This document shows positions 35,323 to 43,553 of a stretch of 64,000 nt of DNA, piece after piece. Below the pieces are notes generated by a model. The model ran no database searches and was not told the origin of the DNA. It was given only the letters and a program-made list of their open reading frames with translations. The translations under genes and the position numbers were made by a program. Where the stretch lies: NCBI GenBank assembly GCA_965178585.1, contig OZ238267.1, forward strand, positions 682,001-746,000, given 5' to 3'. Source of the DNA: Marifrigoribacter sp965178585. GTDB lineage: Bacteria > Bacteroidota > Bacteroidia > Flavobacteriales > Flavobacteriaceae. The stretch's first letter is position 1, and every line of letters starts with the position of its first letter.

Positions 35323-35838
35323 TTAAAGAATCCGCCTTGCTTCCACAAAAGAGCTTTTCCAATAATTTTCATCTAATGATGAAGTTATAACACCCAAAGA
35401 AGTAGTAGAGTGAATGAAAAATATTTCTCCTTTTTTGTTTTCAACTACCAATCCAACGTGGTTAATCGACTTTTTACTTTTATTAGTTCTAAAAAAAACT
35501 AAATCCCCCTTATTGGTTTTGTTTAAAGAAATTTTATTTCCTTGAGTTGCCATATCCCTTGAAACGCGAGGCAAATTTATATTTTCAATTTTAAAAGAAG
35601 TGTAAACTAATCCAGAACAATCCATACCTTTTTTAGTAGTACCTCCAAATTTATATTTTGTTCCTTTAAATGTTTTTGCATACGAAACTATAGCTTCAGA
35701 TTTATTTGAAGTTTTACTTTTTTCTGTAATTTTACTAGAATTGGGAGTACGTGTTTTTTGTTGTTGCGTAGTTTTTCTAGAGCTTCCACAAGAAGCTAAT
35801 AATAAAGATAGAGTTAATAAAAAAAACAGTTTTTTCAT
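35323..35838 (-). CDS. NlpC/P60-family cell wall peptidase lipoprotein
   Basis: A 171-residue lipoprotein (signal MKKLFFLLTLSLLLASC) with a Ser/Thr/Lys-rich linker and a C40 peptidase domain: KYKFGGTTKKGMDCSGLVYTSF starts the domain and carries the catalytic Cys in DCSG, the His is in NHVGLVVEN, and the third polar residue is in the IHSTT region. These enzymes cut peptidoglycan stem peptides, typically D-Glu to diaminopimelate. It is one base from the lpxB stop region, indicating cotranscription with lpxB and surE. Confidence 0.9.
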   Translation of the reverse strand: MKKLFFLLTLSLLLASCGSSRKTTQQQKTRTPNSSKITEKSKTSNKSEAIVSYAKTFKGTKYKFGGTTKKGMDCSGLVYTSFKIENINLPRVSRDMATQGNKISLNKTNKGDLVFFRTNKSKKSINHVGLVVENKKGEIFFIHSTTSLGVITSSLDENYWKSSFVEARRIL

Positions 35839-35839
35839 A

Positions 35840-36955
35840 TTACTTTTTTGTAGCTTCAGTGATTAGTTTAGCTGTTTTTTCACTAGCTCCAACACCTCCT
35901 AATTTTTGCTCTAAATCATAATACTCTAGAAATAATACAGCTCGATTATATTCATCTAATATTTTTGTAAGCTCTTCTTTTAGTCGCTTTTTATTGAATT
36001 CATTTTGTATTAATTCGGTAACGACTTCCTTATCTAAAATTAAGTTTACTAGAGAAATGTATTTTAATTTTATAATACGTTTTGCTATTTCATAAGAAAT
36101 TTGATTTCCTTTATAGCAAACAACTTGAGGAACTTTAAACAATGCGGTTTCTAATGTTGCCGTACCAGAAGTAACTAACGCTGCATAAGAATGATCTAAT
36201 AAATCGTATGTTTTGTTCAGTAATAAATGAACATTTTGAGTTTTAATGAATGGTTGGTAAAAGCTTTCATCTTGACTAGGAGCACCAGCAATTACAAATT
36301 GATAATCGGTAAAATCTTCAACTATACTAAGCATAACCTCTAGCATTTTTGAAATTTCCTGTTTTCTACTACCTGGTAATATAGCTATGATAGGTCTTTG
36401 ATCTAATCCATTTTCTTTTCTGAAAACAGTATCATCCAATTGTTGTCTAAAAGCGATTTCATCAATCAAAGGATGTCCAACAAAATGAACAGGAAACTGA
36501 TGCTTATCTTCATAGAAAGGTTTTTCAAAAGGTAGAATTACATACATTTCATCTACATCTCGTTTTATTTCTTTAATACGCCCTTCCTTCCAAGCCCAAA
36601 TTTGCGGAGAAATATAATAATGCGTTTTGATTCCTTTTTTCTTAGCCCATTTAGCAATACGTAAATTAAAACCTGGATAGTCAATAAAAATTAATACATC
36701 GGGTTTAAATTCTTCAATATCACTTTTGCAAAATGAAATGTTTTTTAAAATGGTTCTTAAGTTAAACAGTACTTCTACAAAACCCATAAAAGCAAGTTCT
36801 CTATAGTGTTTTACTAATTTACCGCCTACTTGTTGCATTAAATCACCACCCCAATAACGAATATTAGCATCTTTATCTTCTTGGTAAAGAGCTTTCATTA
36901 AATTTGCCCCGTGTAAATCACCTGAGGCTTCTCCGGCTATGATATAATATTTCAT
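35840..36955 (-). CDS. lpxB: Lipid-A-disaccharide synthase
   Basis: A 371-residue GT19 enzyme. It opens MKYYIIAGEASGDLHGANLM, the family signature, and has YISPQIWAWKEGRIK (about 118-132), VGHPLIDE (about 159-166), ILPGSRKQEI (about 193-202) and VTSGTATLETAL (about 260-271). LpxB joins UDP-diacylglucosamine and lipid X into the lipid A disaccharide at the inner membrane. Its start is two bases from the stop of the 95-residue membrane protein gene, so surE, the small protein, lpxB and the peptidase form one operon. Confidence 0.95.
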   Translation of the reverse strand: MKYYIIAGEASGDLHGANLMKALYQEDKDANIRYWGGDLMQQVGGKLVKHYRELAFMGFVEVLFNLRTILKNISFCKSDIEEFKPDVLIFIDYPGFNLRIAKWAKKKGIKTHYYISPQIWAWKEGRIKEIKRDVDEMYVILPFEKPFYEDKHQFPVHFVGHPLIDEIAFRQQLDDTVFRKENGLDQRPIIAILPGSRKQEISKMLEVMLSIVEDFTDYQFVIAGAPSQDESFYQPFIKTQNVHLLLNKTYDLLDHSYAALVTSGTATLETALFKVPQVVCYKGNQISYEIAKRIIKLKYISLVNLILDKEVVTELIQNEFNKKRLKEELTKILDEYNRAVLFLEYYDLEQKLGGVGASEKTAKLITEATKK

Positions 36956-36957
36956 TT

Positions 36958-37245
36958 TTAGTAAAACTTAGAAATAAGTATAATTATTGCACTTATCACT
37001 GTAGCAAGAACTACACCTCTTGCTCTATAAATTTTATTTTTTTTAATAAAAATAAAAAATACAAATAAATTTAATATAGCTCCTAATGCAATAATGTTTC
37101 CAAATACATCTTGCTCTAAAGCATTTTTAATAGTTTCTTCTAGACTATAATCTGAAAAAAAATAAATGTACAAATAACAACCTGCGATATTTGCAATAAG
37201 CCCAATAACCATTCCAATAAGCACTTCTTTCTTTATAGTTCCCAA
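36958..37245 (-). CDS. Small membrane protein between surE and lpxB
   Basis: A 95-residue protein with three hydrophobic segments (IGMVIGLIANIAGCYLYIYFF in outline near 10-30, NIIALGAILNLFVFFIF near 50-66, and VLATVISAIIILISKFY near 78-95). It overlaps the end of surE by 13 bases and is two bases from lpxB. I do not recognise a named family. Its position inside an LPS/envelope operon and the tight coupling suggest an envelope role, but this is context only. Confidence 0.75.
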   Translation of the reverse strand: MGTIKKEVLIGMVIGLIANIAGCYLYIYFFSDYSLEETIKNALEQDVFGNIIALGAILNLFVFFIFIKKNKIYRARGVVLATVISAIIILISKFY

Positions 37246-38009
37246 TTGTTTATGTCTTTTATTGCATGATGTGCAGTTAAATCGTATTGAGTTGGTGTCA
37301 CAGAAATATAACCGTTCTCAAGAGCCCATTCATCAGTGTCTTCTCCTTTATCTTTGTTAACAAAATTACCAGATAGCCAATAATATTCTCTGCCTAACGG
37401 ATTTGTTCTTTTATCAAATTTTTCTTCCCAATGACCATTTGCTTGCCTACAAATTTTTATACCTTTTATTTTATTTTCTGAAAGCTTAGGAATATTAACA
37501 TTTAATACTACTCCATTGGGCATTTTATTAGAAAGGCATTCAGAAACGATACTTTTTATAAATTTTTCTGAAGGTTCAAAATTGGCTTCCAATGAATAAT
37601 CTAATAAAGAAAATCCAATTGCAGGTATTCCTTGAGTACCTGCTTCAACTGCTGCACTCATAGTTCCACTATAAATTACATTAATAGAAGAATTACTGCC
37701 ATGATTGATACCACTAACGCATAAATCTGGTTTTCGTTTTAAAATTTCATTTACTGCAATTTTCACACAATCAACTGGGGTTCCACTACAACTATATTCT
37801 TCTTGTGGTTCGTTTTTATTAATTGTAATAGCTTCGCAATAAAGAGTGTCATTAATTGTAATTGCATGTCCCATACCACTTTGGGGTGAATCTGGTGCAA
37901 CAACAACAACATCTCCAAAAGTATTCATAATATTTATTAAAAATCGAATTCCAGGAGCATGTATTCCATCATCATTTGTTATTAAAATAAGGGGTTTTTT
38001 TGGAGTCAT
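37233..38009 (-). CDS. surE: 5'-nucleotidase SurE
   Basis: A 258-residue metal-dependent nucleotidase. The metal-binding motif LITNDDGIHAPGIR (about 8-21, with adjacent Asp residues) and CVSGINHGSNSSINVIYSGT (about 98-117, with the Asn metal ligand) are clear, as are VVAPDSPQSGMGHAIT and GTPVDCVK. SurE removes phosphate from nucleoside monophosphates and helps survival in stationary phase. It is the first gene of the unit surE, small membrane protein, lpxB, NlpC/P60, with comEC after a 77-base gap. Confidence 0.94.
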   Translation of the reverse strand: MTPKKPLILITNDDGIHAPGIRFLINIMNTFGDVVVVAPDSPQSGMGHAITINDTLYCEAITINKNEPQEEYSCSGTPVDCVKIAVNEILKRKPDLCVSGINHGSNSSINVIYSGTMSAAVEAGTQGIPAIGFSLLDYSLEANFEPSEKFIKSIVSECLSNKMPNGVVLNVNIPKLSENKIKGIKICRQANGHWEEKFDKRTNPLGREYYWLSGNFVNKDKGEDTDEWALENGYISVTPTQYDLTAHHAIKDINNWEL

Positions 38010-38175
38010 TTGTAATGTTGTTAAAACAAAAGCTAAAATACATAATAATTATTTCAGAATTAGTATATTGAAATCATAAGTCAAAATGTTTTTGGTTTAA
38101 CAAAACATTAGTAACCAATGTGGTTAAATGGCACGATATTTTATATAAATTAGTCGTCATTAATAAAAGTGGAAA

Positions 38176-40338
38176 ATGAAAATTATGAAAAAGAATTTTA
38201 AAGTATTACTTCTTGCTGTTTTTGTAGCAGTAGCTTCGTGTAGCTTCACTACTAAGGAGTTTAACGATCCAGATAAAGATAAATTACTTATAGATTTAAT
38301 CACATTTGTATTAGGGAAAGGGCATTATAGCCCAAAAGATATGAATGATGATTTTTCAAAAAATATTTATAAAAATTTCATAAATGGAATTGATCCATTA
38401 AAAAGATATTTTCTCGATTCAGATATTGAAGAGTTTAGTCAATATGAATTAGATATTGATGATCAAATCAAAGTGAAAGATCTTACTTTTTATAATTTGG
38501 TGTATGATCGACTTTCAGAAAGAATTGCGGATGTTGAAAAGATGTACCCAGAAGTTTTAGATAAACCCTTTGATTATACTATTGATGAAGTAATAAATGT
38601 AGAATATGAAGATATTGTTTATGCTAAAAACAAAAAAGAATTAAAAGATCGTTGGAGAAAACAATTAAAATTTACCACCATTTCTAATTATTACGATTTA
38701 ATAGAAGAAAATGGAACTTTGACAAAAGATAATGACTCTGAAGAAGATGAAGTAGAATTAAAAGAGCCTAAATCTTTATCTGAATTAGAAATTGAAGCAA
38801 GAGAAAACTCTAAAAATTCATTAGACGAATACTTTGATTTTATTAATGAATTAGAGAGTAAAGATTATTTTGCTATTTTCTTAAATGTTATGGTAGAAGA
38901 ATTTGATCCGCATACCAATTATTTTGCACCGACAGATAGAGATCGTTTTGAATTGCAGATGTCTGGGAAGCTAGAAGGAATTGGAGCTAGATTACAAAAG
39001 AAAAATGATTATATAAAAATTGTAGATGTAATTAGTGGAGGTCCTGCTTGGCGAGGAGAACATTTAGAGGTAGGAGATTTAATAATGAAGGTAAGGCAGG
39101 AGAAAGAAAAAGAAGCAGTAAGTGTTGTTGGAATGCGTTTAGATGATGCAGTAAAATTAATTAAAGGACCTAAAGGAACTAAAGTTATACTTACTGTAAA
39201 ACGTGTTGATGGTGAAATTGAAGAGGAAACTATTGTAAGAGATGTTGTTGAGCTTGAAGAAACCTACGCAAAATCTACTTTAATTAAAAAGGGGGATAAG
39301 AATTTTGGTTTAATTGATCTTCGTCAATTCTATTTTGATATGGAAAACTATAAAGAACGAAATGCGGCAAGTGATGTTAGAAAAGAGATTGTTCGTTTGA
39401 AAAAAGAAGGAATGGAAGGTTTAATTATCGATTTAAGAGGTAATGGAGGAGGTTCTCTTCGTACTGCTGTAGATATGGCTGGACTATTTATTAAAGACGG
39501 GCCTATTGTTCAAGTGGCTTCTTCAGGAAGTAAAAAAGAAGTTTTAGAAGATAAAGATGATGAAATTGTTTGGGATGGCCCCTTAGTAATTTTAGTTAAT
39601 GAACTTTCAGCTTCAGCTTCAGAAATTTTAGCAGCAGCTATGCAAGATTATAAACGTGCAATTGTAATAGGGTCTAAACAATCTTATGGAAAAGGAACAG
39701 TTCAAAATTTATTGGATTTAAACCAATGGCTTCGTAAAAACGATATGGGAGATATGGGATCTTTGAAATTAACAACTCAAAAGTTTTATCGTGTTAATGG
39801 GGGTTCCACACAATTAGAAGGAGTTAAAAGTGATGTAGTGATGCCAGATCGTTATAGCTATATAGATATAGGAGAACGTGATTATGACAACCCATTACCT
39901 TATGATAAAATTGAAGCTGCAGATTACGAAGTTTGGAATGGTTATATAGATTATGAAGGAACTATTAAAAATAGTAATGAGAGAATGGCAAAAAGTGAAC
40001 AGCTTCGATTAATTGATGAAAATGCAAAATGGATTAAAATGCGACGTGATGAAGCATCCGTTACTTTAAACTATGAAGATTACAAAAATGATATTGAAAT
40101 CAGAAAAAGTGAAACTAAAAAGTTTGATGCTATTGATGATTATGACAACAAACTAAGTTATGAATCGCTCCCATACGAATTAAAACTAATGAAACAAGAT
40201 ACTACTCTTGTTCAAAAAAGAAAAAGATGGCATAAAAATTTGAGTAACGATATTTATGTAGAAGAAGGTGTGAATGTATTAGAAGATCTTAAAATGAGTA
40301 ACATAAAAAGAGGTAAAGTGGCTAACGTTAAAAACTAA
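38176..40338 (+). CDS. C-terminal processing peptidase (Tsp/Prc-like, S41A)
   Basis: A 720-residue periplasmic lipoprotein-type protease (signal ending AVASC; starts at 38176 or 38185 are both possible). The order is N-terminal helical domain, PDZ (about 250-345, GKLEGIGARLQKKNDYIKI then GGPAWRGEHLEVGDLIMKV in short form), and the S41 catalytic domain with GLIIDLRGNGGGSLRTAV, LVNELSASASEILAAAM (nucleophile Ser) and SYGKGTVQ (general base Lys). A DUF3340-like tail (about 600-700) is present as in Prc. It degrades proteins with nonpolar C-termini and affects envelope stress. The next gene is an OppC-like permease 30 bases away. Confidence 0.93.
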   Translation: MKIMKKNFKVLLLAVFVAVASCSFTTKEFNDPDKDKLLIDLITFVLGKGHYSPKDMNDDFSKNIYKNFINGIDPLKRYFLDSDIEEFSQYELDIDDQIKVKDLTFYNLVYDRLSERIADVEKMYPEVLDKPFDYTIDEVINVEYEDIVYAKNKKELKDRWRKQLKFTTISNYYDLIEENGTLTKDNDSEEDEVELKEPKSLSELEIEARENSKNSLDEYFDFINELESKDYFAIFLNVMVEEFDPHTNYFAPTDRDRFELQMSGKLEGIGARLQKKNDYIKIVDVISGGPAWRGEHLEVGDLIMKVRQEKEKEAVSVVGMRLDDAVKLIKGPKGTKVILTVKRVDGEIEEETIVRDVVELEETYAKSTLIKKGDKNFGLIDLRQFYFDMENYKERNAASDVRKEIVRLKKEGMEGLIIDLRGNGGGSLRTAVDMAGLFIKDGPIVQVASSGSKKEVLEDKDDEIVWDGPLVILVNELSASASEILAAAMQDYKRAIVIGSKQSYGKGTVQNLLDLNQWLRKNDMGDMGSLKLTTQKFYRVNGGSTQLEGVKSDVVMPDRYSYIDIGERDYDNPLPYDKIEAADYEVWNGYIDYEGTIKNSNERMAKSEQLRLIDENAKWIKMRRDEASVTLNYEDYKNDIEIRKSETKKFDAIDDYDNKLSYESLPYELKLMKQDTTLVQKRKRWHKNLSNDIYVEEGVNVLEDLKMSNIKRGKVANVKN

Positions 40339-40368
40339 ATTTTTATTTTTATTGACTAACTTTAGCAA

Positions 40369-41478
40369 GTGAAAAATACATCGACATCATTAACAAAATT
40401 AACGCTCCAGAAGTTTAAAAAAAACGGCTGGGGCGTTTTTAGTTTTATCTTTTTATGTATATGTGTTTTGGTTGCTTTATTTGCTTATGCTATAGCACCA
40501 GATAATTCAAAAAATGCAAATCAAATGCATTTGTCAATTCATTCTAAGTCACCTGGATTTAGAGTAGATATGCTTACAATTCCTTCAGAAAAAGATGAAA
40601 AATTATCCTTTTCAAATTTCTTTTTTGGAAAAGAGACTTCAGACACTGAAATTCCAATTTCTAGCTATAGTTTACAAGATAATTCTTTGCGAATAGTTGA
40701 ATATACAGTTGATGGGAGTGAGGGTCTTGAAAAGGAATATTCGCTTTCATCTTTCCCTAAAGCAGCTACTATTGTAGATGCTTCAGGAATATATATATCA
40801 GAAAAAAAATTCATATTAGGAACCGATAAATATGGTAGAGATCTTTTAAGCAGGATGCTAATTGGAATTCGTATATCATTAGCAATAGGTTTTGTTTCTG
40901 TATTTATTTCATTAATAATAGGCATTTCTATGGGTGCAATTGCTGGTTATTTTGGCGGAAAAGTAGATGCAGTGATTATGTGGTTAATCAATGTTACTTG
41001 GTCCATACCAACCTTACTTTTAGTAATAGCAATAACATTAGCATTAGGAAAAGGATTTTGGCAAGTTTTTATAGCTGTAGGTCTAACGATGTGGGTTGAA
41101 GTAGCTCGTGTGGTAAGAGGTCAAGTAATAGGGGTAAAAGAAATGCAATATGTAAATGCAGCTAAAGCATTAGGCTATACAGATTTTAGAATTATACTCA
41201 AGCATATTTTACCAAACAGTATGGCTCCAGTAATTATCATATCTGCAGCCAATTTTGCTGGTGCAATTTTGATAGAAAGCGGACTGAGTTTTCTAGGGAT
41301 TGGTGCACAACCTCCAATGCCAAGTTGGGGTGGGATTATTAAAGATCATTATTCTTATATTATACTTGGTAAACCTTATTTGGCTTTAATTCCGGGTATT
41401 GCAATTATGAGTTTAGTAACTGCGTTTATGCTTATTGGTAATGCATTAAGAGATGCATTGGATGTAAAAACGTCCTAA
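40369..41478 (+). CDS. OppC/DppC-like ABC transporter permease
   Basis: A 369-residue inner-membrane permease starting at GTG 40369. After a first membrane segment (about 22-42) there is an extracytoplasmic insertion of about 100 residues (about 45-150), then the binding-protein-dependent permease core with LGTDKYGRDLLSRMLIG (about 149-165) and the EAA-loop region AAKALGYTDFRIILKHILPN (about 264-283). The core exports or imports peptides or nickel in complexes with an OppB-type partner and two ATPases. None of these partners is next to it. A terminator-like hairpin lies within its first codons. Confidence 0.87.
   Translation: MKNTSTSLTKLTLQKFKKNGWGVFSFIFLCICVLVALFAYAIAPDNSKNANQMHLSIHSKSPGFRVDMLTIPSEKDEKLSFSNFFFGKETSDTEIPISSYSLQDNSLRIVEYTVDGSEGLEKEYSLSSFPKAATIVDASGIYISEKKFILGTDKYGRDLLSRMLIGIRISLAIGFVSVFISLIIGISMGAIAGYFGGKVDAVIMWLINVTWSIPTLLLVIAITLALGKGFWQVFIAVGLTMWVEVARVVRGQVIGVKEMQYVNAAKALGYTDFRIILKHILPNSMAPVIIISAANFAGAILIESGLSFLGIGAQPPMPSWGGIIKDHYSYIILGKPYLALIPGIAIMSLVTAFMLIGNALRDALDVKTS
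40401..40440 (+). terminator. Terminator-like hairpin inside the 5' end of the OppC-like gene
   Basis: AACGCTCCAG (40401-40410) pairs with CTGGGGCGTT (40428-40437), complete except for one G-U pair in RNA, with a 17-base loop and then T residues to 40440. It is 63 bases after the stop of the processing peptidase gene, the right place for that gene's terminator, but it is coding for codons 11-24 of the permease. Confidence 0.5.
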
Positions 41479-41487
41479 TTTATAGCT

Positions 41488-42303
41488 ATGAATAGAAAAC
41501 AAGTTTACACCATTTTAGTACTAATAGTGACCATAGCTATATACTTAGCTAATGAATATCTTGATAAGAGGAATGAACACTATCCTAATACGGATATAGA
41601 TACAGAGTTTGTTGAAACTGAATTTGATAATTCCTTTTTACCTGAATCTACAACGGGTATCGTAGTATCTCATAATTACTATACGTTATCTTATTCTGAA
41701 AAGCATGAACAAGCAGAATGGGTGTCATATGAATTAAAAGAAGAGCATATTTCAAAAAATGATTTTAAACGGCCTTATTTTGTTGAAGACCGAAAGATAA
41801 AATCCAGATCTGCTGATTGGAGAAATTATAAAAACTCAGGTTATGATAGAGGACATTTATGTCCAGCAGGAGATCGAACATTTAATTATGATGCTTATCA
41901 TGAAACGTTCCTAACAAGCAATATAAGCCCTCAAAACAATGAGTTTAATAGGGGGATATGGAATAGGTTGGAACAAAAAACAAGGTATTGGTCTAAAAAA
42001 CAAGATGGTGTTTATGTTATAACAGGAGGTGTTTTAGAGGAAGGGCTAAAAGGAATTGGTGATGAGCAAGTTTCTGTTCCTAAATACTTTTATAAAATTA
42101 TTGTAGACCTGAATGATAATGATATTAATACCATTGCATTTTTAATTCCTAATGAATCTTCAAGTAAGTCAATTTACGAATATGTAGTTACTATTGATGA
42201 GTTAGAATCAAAGACAAAAATCGATTTCTTCCCAAAATTAGAGGATGGTATCGAAAATGATATAGAATCAAGGATAGACCTTAAATCTTGGGGGAAATAT
42301 TAG
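41488..42303 (+). CDS. NUC1-type DNA/RNA non-specific endonuclease
   Basis: A 271-residue protein with an N-terminal membrane anchor or signal (about 6-22) and a beta-beta-alpha-metal nuclease domain. The catalytic motif is GYDRGHLCPAGDRTF (about 119-133), with the general base His of DRGH, and the metal Asn in SNISPQNNEFNRGIWNRLE (about 149-167). Such nucleases cut DNA and RNA without sequence preference, here outside the cytoplasm, possibly for nutrient recovery. It follows the permease by nine bases, and its stop codon shares bases with the stop of rodA on the other strand. Confidence 0.9.
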   Translation: MNRKQVYTILVLIVTIAIYLANEYLDKRNEHYPNTDIDTEFVETEFDNSFLPESTTGIVVSHNYYTLSYSEKHEQAEWVSYELKEEHISKNDFKRPYFVEDRKIKSRSADWRNYKNSGYDRGHLCPAGDRTFNYDAYHETFLTSNISPQNNEFNRGIWNRLEQKTRYWSKKQDGVYVITGGVLEEGLKGIGDEQVSVPKYFYKIIVDLNDNDINTIAFLIPNESSSKSIYEYVVTIDELESKTKIDFFPKLEDGIENDIESRIDLKSWGKY

Positions 42304-43553
42304 CGATTAATATAGTTGGAAGCATCCAAACGAATAAATATAAAGAGTAAAATAGTAAATCCCCAAAGCCCAGAACCACCATAACTAAAAAATGGTAATG
42401 GGATTCCGATGGTGGGTAATAGTCCTGAGACCATTCCAATATTTATAAAAAAATGGAAAAACAATATTGCCGAAACACTATATCCATAGACTCGACTAAA
42501 TTGTGATTTTTGTCTTTCAGCTAAAATTAATAATCTAATTATTAAAAATAAAAATAGAATTATAACTCCCATGCTTCCTAAAAACCCCCATTCTTCACCA
42601 ACTGTACTAAATATGTAATCAGTATCTTGTTCTGGTACAAACTTACCTTTTGTTTGTGTTCCTTGAAGCCAGCCTTTACCAGTCCATCCTCCACTTCCTA
42701 TAGCAATTTCACTTTGATTAGTATTGTATCCTATACTTTTTGTGTCAACTTCTTTTCCTAAAACAATATTAAAACGATCTCTATGACGCTGTTCTAAAAC
42801 GTTTTCAAAAATAAAATTCACAGAAATAGAAAAACCAATACAAGCAGCTGCAATAATGCCATATTTTAATATGCTTGGTTTATTGTTTTTGTTTTTAAAA
42901 TAAAGAAAACCAGCAATTAATAATATTATTAAACCAACCCAAACGGTACCAAATGCTAAAGTTGCTACAAATAATGCAGCTATTATAAACCCTAGCAATA
43001 AGTATATAAAATGTAACCCTTCTCTATATAAAGGGAAAATAAGTGCAACATATACCAAAGCACTTCCTGGATCTGGTTGTGGTATAATTAGTAATGCTGG
43101 TAAAAAAATAATTATTAAAGCTTTTATTTGGTCTTGAAATGATTTTAAATCAGTTTGAATATCACTGACATATTTTGCCAAAGCTAGGGCTGTTGCTGCT
43201 TTAGCAAACTCGCTTGGTTGAATACTAAATCCTCCTAGAAAATACCAAGAGGTAGCACCGTTAACATTTTTACCAAAAACGAATAATCCAATTAATGAGA
43301 TTAATGAGATGATATATATGATACTTGAAAACCGTTCATAAAATTTAGCTTCAACAGCTAATATAAAAGGAATTAAAACTAGGCTTAAACTTATCCATAC
43401 TAATTGTTTTGTATAGATCTGTGAGAAATCAAAAATACCTGTAGATGTATTACTATAGGATGCAGAATATATATTTACCCAACCTATTGCTACTAACGCT
43501 ATATAGATAAATATAGTAATCCAATCAAATTTACTTCCTTTAGCTTTTAACAT
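42300..43553 (-). CDS. rodA: Rod shape-determining protein RodA (SEDS glycosyltransferase)
   Basis: A 417-residue SEDS-family protein with about ten membrane segments. SEDS signatures are FSIQPSEFAKAATALALAKY (about 113-132) and, in the large periplasmic loop, EWGFLGSMGVI and the C-terminal FFSYGGSGLWG (about 388-398), which close the active site. RodA polymerises peptidoglycan glycan strands during elongation, paired with PBP2. Its start codon overlaps the stop of mrdA by one base (TAATG), so it is translationally coupled. It is last in the mreB-mreC-mreD-mrdA-rodA set. Confidence 0.95.
   Translation of the reverse strand: MLKAKGSKFDWITIFIYIALVAIGWVNIYSASYSNTSTGIFDFSQIYTKQLVWISLSLVLIPFILAVEAKFYERFSSIIYIISLISLIGLFVFGKNVNGATSWYFLGGFSIQPSEFAKAATALALAKYVSDIQTDLKSFQDQIKALIIIFLPALLIIPQPDPGSALVYVALIFPLYREGLHFIYLLLGFIIAALFVATLAFGTVWVGLIILLIAGFLYFKNKNNKPSILKYGIIAAACIGFSISVNFIFENVLEQRHRDRFNIVLGKEVDTKSIGYNTNQSEIAIGSGGWTGKGWLQGTQTKGKFVPEQDTDYIFSTVGEEWGFLGSMGVIILFLFLIIRLLILAERQKSQFSRVYGYSVSAILFFHFFINIGMVSGLLPTIGIPLPFFSYGGSGLWGFTILLFIFIRLDASNYINR

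Noticed and set aside
38129..38145. TGGCAC as a sigma-54 promoter before the processing peptidase gene
   Set aside because: The -12 part (TTGC at the right distance) is absent, so only half of the site matches.
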